A DNA stretch of 20,460 nucleotides from DATDVC01 sp036517695 (lineage in GTDB: Bacteria; Patescibacteriota; Minisyncoccia; Phycocordibacterales; WO2-35-19). Shown piece by piece: positions 1-5,195 of the stretch (position 1 is its first letter; the number at the start of each line of letters is the position of its first letter). The notes under the pieces are model-generated. The model was not told the origin of the DNA, did no database searches, and worked only from the letters and a program-made list of their open reading frames with translations. The position numbers and the translations under genes are program-made. The stretch spans positions 1 through 20,460 of the forward strand of contig DATDVC010000010.1 of the NCBI GenBank assembly GCA_036517695.1. The letters run 5' to 3'.

Positions 1-142
1 ATCCGAACTGGCGCCGGCTTATTACGATTAGCTTAGGGTTACCCCGTCGCAACGCGTTGTACCGGCGATTGTATTATGCGTGTGGCCCAAGGCATCAGAG
101 GGACATGCTGACCTGGCGTCATCCTCGCTTCCTCCCAGCACT

Positions 143-252
143 CGGCACACTACGTGTGCATTAAAAAATTTAAAGATTGAAAATTGAAAAATTAATCTTT
201 CAATCTTTTAATATTAAATCTTTCAATGCACATTTACTTTGTAAATGTGCTC
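143..252 (-). other. 110-nt insertion in 16S helix 39 (V7), possible intervening sequence
   Basis: The base of helix 39 is kept as a 9-bp stem (CCCAGCACT at 134-142 with AGTGCTGGG at 253-261). Between the arms lie a GCACAC-TAC-GTGTGC hairpin (145-159), a very AT-rich stretch with AAAGATTGAAA (172-182) pairing with TTTCAATCTTT (198-208), and a perfect 10-bp hairpin GCACATTTAC-TTT-GTAAATGTGC (228-250). The rest of V7 and its flanks align with ordinary 16S. It has no group I core and no ORF worth calling. It could stay as an expansion segment or be excised without religation by RNase III, as known for rRNA intervening sequences; the sequence alone does not decide. Confidence 0.8.
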
Positions 253-783
253 AGTGCTGGGTGGTCTCGGTTGACACTTGTAACAACCAACGAGGGTTGC
301 GTTCGTTACCCCACTTAAGGGAACAATTCAAATCACGAACTGACGACGGCCATGCATCACCTGTCTAGCTGTCCTTGTGAGACTGCAAACGTTTCTGCTT
401 GCATTCAGCTAGATTTCTAGCCTTGGTAAGGTTTTTCGTTTGTCGACGAATTGAACCGCATAATCCACCGCTTGTGCAAGTCCCCGTCTATTCCTTTGAG
501 TTTTAAGCTTGCGCTCGTACTACCCAGGCGGATCGCTTAACGCGTTAGCTTCGCCTCTCAGAGGGTCGATACTCCGAAAAGCTAGCGATCATCGTTTAGG
601 GCGTAGACTACTGGGGTATCTACAATTTTGTTACGACAAAATTTTGTCGACAGAAACATTTCTGTTCTGCTCTCTGTATCGCTACAGAGTTCGGACTATA
701 TCATTATCCTGTTTTGACACAGGATATGCGGCGTTTAGTCTCTACGGGGTTAATTCAGTACTAATTTTTGGAGTCAAGATTAC

Positions 784-812
784 TTGACATTTAGATTGTA
801 ATATGTTAGCTT
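784..812 (+). promoter_or_regulatory. Possible promoter of the intron-encoded small gene
   Basis: TTGACA (784-789) is an exact -35 hexamer. With 17-bp spacing it is followed by TAGCTT (807-812), a weak -10 that keeps TA and the final T. Transcription would start near 819, just upstream of the GGAGG ribosome site. The -35 also lies in a small hairpin (GTCAAG-ATTA-CTTGAC, 773-788) at the foot of P6, so RNA structure could explain it instead. Confidence 0.4.
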
Positions 813-827
813 CCACATTGGAGGCAC

Positions 828-1052
828 ATGTACACATCTACAACAGATCATGGAGATACGGTTGCGATTAACTTCCAACCGGATGACGAAAGCGACAGAA
901 AAGTTCTCGAAACACTGACCAAACATTTACCCTCTTGTCCGATACCTGCCGGACAAGTACTCGATTCTCAGAAGTTAGAGCCTCAGAAGCTCTACGTGTC
1001 AGTGAATGACGGAAACCTCGCTTTCGTTCGACTTTTGATCCGCACCAAATAG
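828..1052 (+). CDS. Small protein (74 aa) of unknown function encoded in the intron, antisense to 16S
   Basis: An ATG follows GGAGG (820-824) with a 3-nt spacer, which is short. The ORF is closed by TAG and followed within 10 nt by a strong GC hairpin. The product is hydrophilic in its first half (NFQPDDESDRKVLETLTKHL) and ends in a beta/alpha-like stretch YVSVNDGNLAFVRLLIRTK. I do not recognise a family: there is no LAGLIDADG, GIY-YIG, HNH or His-Cys motif, and it is far shorter than known homing endonucleases. It fills most of the P6 loop insertion and runs against the intron RNA. It may be a genuine small gene, a remnant of a homing gene, or chance coding over structured intron RNA, since the same stretch also forms hairpins (CTTGTCCG/CGGACAAG at 934-957). 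The opposite-strand 81-aa ORF (868-1113) is an arginine-rich shadow and starts inside P6. Confidence 0.55.
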   Translation: MYTSTTDHGDTVAINFQPDDESDRKVLETLTKHLPSCPIPAGQVLDSQKLEPQKLYVSVNDGNLAFVRLLIRTK

Positions 1053-1062
1053 TGCGGTAACC

Positions 1063-1087
1063 GGGAGGCATTGCTGCCTCCCTTTCC
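1063..1087 (+). terminator. Hairpin terminator candidate after the intron-encoded small gene
   Basis: GGGAGGCA-TTGC-TGCCTCCC (1063-1082) is a perfect 8-bp GC-rich stem, followed by TTT and a T-rich stretch (CCATTTTCC). It begins 10 nt after the stop codon. The T tract is short, so termination may be partial. In the intron RNA, read on the minus strand, the same palindrome would be a peripheral hairpin at the tip of P6. A second hairpin CCGCAC/GTGCGG (1040-1057) overlaps the stop codon. Confidence 0.45.
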
Positions 1088-2153
1088 ATTTTCCAAAAAT
1101 TAGTACTGAACAACTTCCCTCGGGATTGTCTCCAATTTTACTTAGAGAGTTTCCCCGATACAGCCACATTTGCTCATACCATTACTGGCATGACGGACTA
1201 GAACCCAACGTACCCCTACGCTCCGTTCCATTTCTGGAACGATTACTTTATCAATGAAAATAAAGTAAGAGTTATGTTAATCCCATTCGCTACCTACGCT
1301 TTCGTGTTTCAGTGTCAGGAATACGCCAGTCTGCTGCCTTCGCTTTTGGTGTTCCCCATGATATCAACGGATTTCACCCCTACTCCATGAGTTCCACAGA
1401 CCCCTCGCATCCTCTAGTTATACCGTTTCGTCTCCTGTTTCCCGGTTGGGCCGGGAGATTTAAAAGACGACTAATACAACAACCTACACACCCTTTACGC
1501 CCAGTGATTCCGGATAACGCTTGGGGCCTCTGTATTACCGCTCCTGCTGGCACAGAGTTAGGAGCCCCTTATTCTTCGGGTACAGTCAATGACTTCTTCC
1601 CCGACAAAAGATGTTTACGCGCCGAAGCGCTTCATCCACCACGCGGTATCGCTCGATCAGGCTTTCGCCCATTGCGGAAGATTCTCGACTGCGGCCACCC
1701 GTAGGTGTATGGACCGTATCTCAGTTCCATCGGTGGGGATCGAGCTCTCACTCCCCCTAAGCGTCATAGCCTTGGTAGGCCATTACCCTACCAACTAGCT
1801 GATACTTCGCAGGCCGCTCCTCTAGCGATAAATCTTTACCCTGTAAAATGTCTTGCGACATCACGGGGACCATCGCGAATTATCTAATCTTTCGACTAGT
1901 TATGCGCGACTAGAGGGTGCGTACCTACGTGTTACTACCTCGTCTGCCATGGTTCGATTGCTCTCACCATTCGACTTGCATGCCTTATCCACGCCGCCAG
2001 CGTTCATCCTGAGCTAGGATCAAACTCTAAAAATAAATCAAAAATTTAATTTTAGATTTTTTTAACCCCGTGGAATTTAATGAAATTAAATTCTTTACGG
2101 GGGAACGGAACAAAACAAAAAATATCTCTATTTTTCAGACCATCCTTAATTGT

Positions 2154-2166
2154 TTTGATCCTAGCT
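2154..2166 (-). promoter_or_regulatory. Leader segment complementary to the 16S 5' end
   Basis: The leader RNA carries AGCUAGGAUCAAA (2166-2154). The 16S 5' end carries UUUGAUCCUAGCU (2024-2012), its perfect 13-nt complement, about 130 nt downstream. Pairing would sequester the region that forms helix 1, helix 2 and the central pseudoknot. Leader-16S contacts that guide folding are known in other bacteria; a role here is inferred. Confidence 0.6.
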
Positions 2167-2252
2167 ACTGGAATCAATTTCCGATTTTAATAAATCGGAC
2201 AAAACTTGGACTTGCACGTCATGCACCTTACCGCGCATGACTTGCGTTCTCT

Positions 2253-2288
2253 CCCGCACCATGTGAGGTGCGGGGTTTATTTATTTTT
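2253..2288 (+). terminator. Terminator-like hairpin facing antisense to the rRNA leader
   Basis: CCCGCACC-ATGTGA-GGTGCGGG (2253-2274) is followed by GTTTATTTATTTTT on the plus strand, the layout of an intrinsic terminator. No plus-strand gene precedes it, so it could stop antisense transcription through the rRNA operon, or it could be just a leader hairpin. Read on the minus strand the A-rich side comes first, so it should not terminate rRNA transcription. Confidence 0.4.
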
Positions 2289-2365
2289 CAAGGAACCCTG
2301 CCCGCAACGCTCTCGCGTATGCGAGGCAGGCGGGTATTCAAAACTCCCAAAAAGGGAGCATAGGC

Positions 2366-2393
2366 ATTATACTCCCTCGCTAACTGGAGTCAA
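2366..2393 (-). promoter_or_regulatory. rRNA operon promoter
   Basis: On the minus strand, TTGACT (2393-2388), a 16-bp spacer and TATAAT (2371-2366) form a near-consensus promoter pointing at 16S, with transcription expected to start near 2359. It overlaps the 3' end of the upstream membrane-protein gene: TTGACT encodes part of ...DLTP..., and the stop codon TAA lies within the -10 hexamer. Confidence 0.82.
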
Positions 2394-3014
2394 GTCCGTC
2401 CTCTGGTGGGCTGACAATCCAGCTCTTTCTTTTGAAAGTTTCCTATAAACGTGGATGATGGCAAATGTGCTTACTGGAATCGAAACCAAAAGGCCTACCC
2501 CAAGAGCTACTACTCCCAGGATATTTATGAGCCCCAAAACAATGTAAAAACCAAGTAGTTTCCATTTTGAGCCTTGAGTTATCGCGCCACTTTCTTTCAT
2601 GGAGGAGACTGGCCTTCCTTCGGTGTCTACTAATATGATTTGAGAAAACGAATATTTTATTGCCCATATTAACCCTGGTATAACCAATAGGATGAGCCCG
2701 CCTATCACCGCAAGCCCAACAAGGATTGATACCCCAAGATACCTCCAAAACATTTTATAACCCTCAAAAATTTCTGAAAATTTTGCGTCTTCCCCACCTG
2801 CCATTTTCAGGAAAATTTTGATGTAACCAACTCTGATTATGATAGAGAGTACCACTGATGCCAAAACAAAAATGAAAAACCCTGACTTACCTTCCCCGCC
2901 GATCTCTCCTAGCACGCTAACAGCGAGCACTAGCAAGGTGGTGGCGAGAGAAAGATTTAAATTACTTTTAAATTTATCCCAACCGAAACGCAAAGATTCT
3001 TTTATTGAAAACAT
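2367..3014 (-). CDS. DUF975-like integral membrane protein
   Basis: The 215-aa product starts MFSIKESLRFGWDKFKSN. It has four or five hydrophobic segments: about 17-36, 44-67, 92-122 (including the LIPGLIWAIKYSFS signature) and 155-190. The pattern of an amphipathic start, a G-L-I-P-G motif followed by Y-S, and a late G-x-K-W-K-L segment resembles DUF975 and glycerophosphodiester phosphodiesterase membrane-domain proteins. These are poly-TM proteins of unknown function. The start at 3014 is chosen over longer readings because TGTTATAATTGGGTCATG puts an extended -10 exactly six bases before the ATG. The last 15 or so codons overlap the rRNA promoter, and the hydrophilic C-terminal tail may be shaped by that. 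It is divergent from rnr across 50 nt. Family assignment is by pattern only. Confidence 0.75.
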   Translation of the reverse strand: MFSIKESLRFGWDKFKSNLNLSLATTLLVLAVSVLGEIGGEGKSGFFIFVLASVVLSIIIRVGYIKIFLKMAGGEDAKFSEIFEGYKMFWRYLGVSILVGLAVIGGLILLVIPGLIWAIKYSFSQIILVDTEGRPVSSMKESGAITQGSKWKLLGFYIVLGLINILGVVALGVGLLVSIPVSTFAIIHVYRKLSKERAGLSAHQRTDLTPVSEGV

Positions 3015-3020
3015 GACCCA

Positions 3021-3029
3021 ATTATAACA
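3021..3029 (-). promoter_or_regulatory. Extended -10 promoter, leaderless start of the DUF975-like gene
   Basis: TG-T-TATAAT (3029-3021) is followed by six bases and ATG (3014). The expected start site coincides with the start codon, so the mRNA would have no 5' leader. No -35 match is visible, as is normal for extended -10 promoters. Confidence 0.65.
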
Positions 3030-3064
3030 TTTGTTTGGTCTTTGTGGTAGTATTGGTGTGTATA

Positions 3065-5143
3065 ATGAAAAATAAACCCAAAAAAGAGCAGACAAAACAT
3101 AAAAACCTCAAGACTTTAAAAGGTGTCATAAAGGTAATCTCAAAGCCGATGGGTTTTTTTATGTTGCCAGATACGGACAGAAGTGAAGATGTAGTTGTTT
3201 TTGAAGAGGGTTTGAACTGCGCTCTTGATAAAGATGAAGTTGAAGTTGAGATTATTGGCAAAGACCGCGACAGAAAAAAAGGCCGAGTGGTCAGAATTTT
3301 AAACAGAAATAAGACTGAATTTGTCGGCACTTTGGAGAATTCGCTCCGCCAATCGGCGGATGGCGTAGGCGACGGGCTTGTTTTTGTTCCGGATGATTTC
3401 AAATTTTACAGGAAAATAGAATTGGTTGCTTTTCCAGAAAATGCTACGTCCGGACAAAAAGTCCTTGTAAAAATGCTTCCTTGGACAAATCAAAATCTCA
3501 ATCCAAAAGGAGAAGTTTTGAAGGTGATTGGCAAAAAAGGAGAGCACGAGACAGAGATGCAGTCTATTATCTTAGACAAAGGTATCGTTTACGATTTTCC
3601 CGAAGAGGTTGAAGAAGAGGCAAAGAAGGTTGCGGAGGACTTTTTTGCTGGCGCTGACCGTCGAGATTTTCGTGATGTTTTAACTTTCACCATAGATCCA
3701 GTTGATGCCAAAGATTTTGACGACGCTCTTTCTTATCGAGAAATTGGTGAAGGTAAAATTGAGGTGGGAGTGCACATTGCTGATGTATCACACTTTGTTC
3801 GTCCCGGCACGGCACTTGATCGAGAAGCTAGGAAAAGACTCTTCTCTACGTATCTTGTTGACCGCACTATTCCAATGCTCCCTGAAGTCTTGAGCAATGA
3901 CCTTTGTTCCTTAAATCCAAATGTTGACCGCTTCGCTTTTTCTGCTGTTTTTGAAATTGAAAAAAATCCGCCAGTTGGCGGAGGTAAAATTTTGAAGAGA
4001 TGGTTTGGTAAAACAATAATAAATTCTGACAAGAGATTTAGTTATGAAGAAGCGCAAGAAGTATTAAATGCGGCTGAAAAAAGATTCTCTTCCGAAAGTC
4101 CTCGCCCGCCCGGCACGACGCCGAGTCGGACGGGGGTCTCCTCGCAAAGCTCGGCCAGACTTTCCTCAGAGAACTTTTTTCAGCCGCTTGCAGAGCTCAA
4201 CCGTCTTGCAAACATTTACCGTGCGGAAAACAAAAAAGAAGGGGCTATTGAGTTTGAGACTGACGAGGTGAAATTTGAACTAGATGAAAAAGGCAAACCG
4301 ATAAGGATTTATAAAAAACCGCGCTTGGATACCATGAAGATGATCGAAGAGTGGATGCTTCTTGCAAACAGAGAAGTAGCCAAATTTATAAGCGAAAAGC
4401 TCGAAAAGCGTGGCGCGCAGGCAGGAGCAGCTTCTATTTACCGCGTGCATGATTTGCCAAACATGGACAAACTTGAAGAGTTGGCCATCTTTGTCCGGGC
4501 TCTTGGGCACGAACTTCCTGTGCGCGGTGGTGAAGTAAGCGCCAGAGACTTAAATATTTTACTTACCAAAATAGAAGGCCATAGCGCTGAATCTTTAGTG
4601 AAAACAGCGGCTATAAGGAGTATGGCCAAAGCTATCTACTCGACTCAAAACATAGGCCACTTCGGTTTGGCTTTTGAATATTACACCCACTTCACCTCCC
4701 CTATTCGTCGTTATCCGGACTTGGTTATTCATCGTATTTTAGAAAATCATTTGAATGGGGGTCATATAAAGAAAGATGAGTTTGCTTATCTCCAAAAAAT
4801 TTGCAACGAAGCTTCAGAAAAAGAGATCGTCGTGGCCGAAGCCGAGCGCGAAAGCATCAAATACAAGCAAGTCGAGTTTATGCAATCTAGAGTTGGGCAA
4901 GAATTTGATGCTGTGATCTCCGGCGTGACCGAATGGGGCATGTATGTGGAAGACCCTAGCACCAAAGCCGAAGGCATGATCCGTCTGAAAGAAATGAATG
5001 GTGATTTGTATCAGCTTGATGCCAAAAATTATGCTATCGTCGGCGCCAACACAAAAAAGAAATATTCTCTTGGCGACTCCGTCCGAGTCCGTCTCGTCTC
5101 CGCCGATCTTGACCGAAAGATTTTGGATTTTAAGTTGGTTTAA
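3065..5143 (+). CDS. rnr: Ribonuclease R (RNB-family 3'-5' exoribonuclease)
   Basis: The 692-aa enzyme degrades structured RNA from the 3' end and takes part in rRNA and tmRNA quality control. Order: lysine-rich start, cold-shock/OB domains (about 20-170), RNB domain (about 190-550), S1 domain (about 612-690, GQEFDAVISGVTEWGMYVED). Catalytic aspartates D211, D217, D219 and D220 (IDPVDAKDFDDA) match E. coli D272/278/280/281 spacing. HYTHFTSPIRRYPDLVIHR is also present. It is shorter than E. coli RNase R (813 aa) and lacks a basic C-terminal tail. The ATG at 3065 is preferred over upstream TTG/GTG readings because the conserved basic N-terminus begins there. There is no clear Shine-Dalgarno; TG-G-TAGTAT (3045-3053) may be the -10. 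Odd: three in-frame palindromic insertions (about residues 94, 301-306 and 336-374). Convergent with smc. Confidence 0.95.
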   Translation: MKNKPKKEQTKHKNLKTLKGVIKVISKPMGFFMLPDTDRSEDVVVFEEGLNCALDKDEVEVEIIGKDRDRKKGRVVRILNRNKTEFVGTLENSLRQSADGVGDGLVFVPDDFKFYRKIELVAFPENATSGQKVLVKMLPWTNQNLNPKGEVLKVIGKKGEHETEMQSIILDKGIVYDFPEEVEEEAKKVAEDFFAGADRRDFRDVLTFTIDPVDAKDFDDALSYREIGEGKIEVGVHIADVSHFVRPGTALDREARKRLFSTYLVDRTIPMLPEVLSNDLCSLNPNVDRFAFSAVFEIEKNPPVGGGKILKRWFGKTIINSDKRFSYEEAQEVLNAAEKRFSSESPRPPGTTPSRTGVSSQSSARLSSENFFQPLAELNRLANIYRAENKKEGAIEFETDEVKFELDEKGKPIRIYKKPRLDTMKMIEEWMLLANREVAKFISEKLEKRGAQAGAASIYRVHDLPNMDKLEELAIFVRALGHELPVRGGEVSARDLNILLTKIEGHSAESLVKTAAIRSMAKAIYSTQNIGHFGLAFEYYTHFTSPIRRYPDLVIHRILENHLNGGHIKKDEFAYLQKICNEASEKEIVVAEAERESIKYKQVEFMQSRVGQEFDAVISGVTEWGMYVEDPSTKAEGMIRLKEMNGDLYQLDAKNYAIVGANTKKKYSLGDSVRVRLVSADLDRKILDFKLV
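3345..3360. repeat. 16-bp palindrome TCCGCC-AATC-GGCGGA in rnr
   Basis: It is read in frame as part of SLRQSADG in the N-terminal OB region, where homologues usually have a short linker before the FVVPDD-like strand. It shares the TCCGCC/GGCGGA arms with copies at 3967, 9943 and 12964. Confidence 0.6.
3967..3982. repeat. 16-bp palindrome TCCGCC-AGTT-GGCGGA in rnr
   Basis: It encodes NPPVGGG (about residues 300-306) at a turn after FEIEK in the RNB domain. It has the same arms as the other copies but a different reading frame from the 3345 copy. Confidence 0.65.
4071..4186. repeat. 116-nt in-frame palindromic element inside rnr
   Basis: The outer arms CGGCTGAAAAAAG (4071-4083) and CTTTTTTCAGCCG (4174-4186) are perfect complements. 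Inside, TTCTCT pairs with AGAGAA and GAAAGTC (4094-4100) with GACTTTC (4158-4164), around a GC-rich core. It is read through without a stop as about 39 residues rich in Ser, Pro, Arg and Thr (SSESPRPPGTTPSR...), placed in a loop of the RNB domain between the YEEAQ and LAELNRLA segments. The composition is unlike the surrounding protein. It resembles Rickettsia palindromic elements in being a hairpin DNA insert tolerated inside an essential gene. Confidence 0.75.
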
Positions 5144-5195
5144 ATTTATAAAAATTTTTTGCAATGCCAGTATTCTCAAGGAAACCGTAATACTT

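Larger units (their letters stand above)
754..1110. repeat. P6 arms of the group I intron: perfect 19-bp inverted repeat bounding an inserted cassette
   Basis: TTCAGTACTAATTTTTGGA at 754-772 is the exact reverse complement of 1092-1110. In the intron RNA these arms form an extended P6, and the 319 nt between them (773-1091) is a peripheral insertion. Removing it leaves a core of about 338 nt, an ordinary size for a group I intron without an ORF. Peripheral loops such as P6, P8 and P9 are the usual places where mobile ORFs invade these introns. Confidence 0.9.
623..1279 (-). mobile_element. Group I self-splicing intron in 16S rRNA at E. coli position 788
   Basis: The conserved ATTAGATACCC site is split. 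The 5' exon ends ...TGGGAT (U788 = 1280) and the 3' exon resumes TAGATACCCC (from 622). The intron ends in G (623), as the terminal G of group I introns does. An internal guide GUUCCA (1240-1235) pairs with the exon end UGGGAU, leaving a U-G wobble at the 5' splice site. Core elements are visible in order: P (1160-1141, CGGGGAAAC), Q (1130-1114, AAUCCCGAGG; CGGG/CCCG form P4), a perfect 19-bp P6 arm (1110-1092 with 772-754), R (745-732, GUAGAGACUAAACG), P8 (TATCCTGT/ACAGGATA), S (702-693, GAUAUAGUCC; P7 = GACUA/UAGUC), then P9 hairpins CTCTGTA/TACAGAG and ACAGAAA/TTTCTGT. The catalytic core looks intact, so splicing is likely. Subclass is not assigned. Position 788 is a known intron site in bacterial and archaeal 16S. 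Confidence 0.93.
1..2035 (-). rRNA. rrs: 16S ribosomal RNA, 3'-truncated by the window, with intron and helix-39 insertion
   Basis: Read on the minus strand, the 5' end gives AGAGTTTGATCCTAGCTCAG (2028-2009, the 27F site with one change). Further matches are GTGCCAGCAGGAGCGGTAAT near 1553-1534, TAGATACCCCAGTAG at 622-608, a CAAAGGAATAGACGGGG site near 500, and the 1100 region with AACGCAACCC. The window starts at about E. coli position 1290, so roughly 250 nt of the 3' end, including the anti-Shine-Dalgarno, are missing. The 5' end near 2035 is inferred from E. coli numbering. Positions 1-788 are near standard length. The rest is interrupted by a group I intron (623-1279) and a 110-nt insertion in V7 (143-252). 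The 27F, 515F and 907/926 priming sites all carry substitutions, typical of Candidate Phyla Radiation 16S. ORFs antisense to the exons are shadows. Confidence 0.97.
2036..2359 (-). ncRNA. 16S rRNA leader transcript
   Basis: This is the 324-nt stretch between the inferred rRNA start site and the 16S 5' end. It holds no gene but many hairpins: CTCCC/GGGAG right after the start site, a GC-rich CCCGC...GCGGG structure (about 2304-2333), CCCGCACC/GGTGCGGG (2253-2274), GTCATGC/GCATGAC (2218-2241), CCGATTT/AAATCGG (2181-2198) and CCCCGT...ACGGGG (2066-2102). The part nearest 16S is AT-rich. A 13-nt segment (2154-2166) is complementary to the 16S 5' end. One strand of the usual RNase III processing stem should lie here, but its partner downstream of 16S is outside the window. 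Confidence 0.7.

Noticed and set aside
868..1113. 81-codon ORF on the intron's own strand
   Set aside because: It is arginine-rich, starts within the P6 stem, has no Shine-Dalgarno and no homing-endonuclease motif; best read as the shadow of the 74-aa frame.
623..1279. Homing endonuclease in the intron
   Set aside because: No LAGLIDADG, GIY-YIG, HNH or His-Cys signature on either strand.
177..2448. Open frames of 60-130 codons on the plus strand opposite 16S exons and the leader
   Set aside because: They lie antisense to conserved rRNA with no ribosome sites or protein-like composition; shadows of the rRNA.
3035..3064. Ten extra N-terminal residues for RNase R from a TTG start
   Set aside because: Hydrophobic MVFVVVLVCI is unlike RNase R; the ATG at 3065 leads into the usual basic N-terminus.
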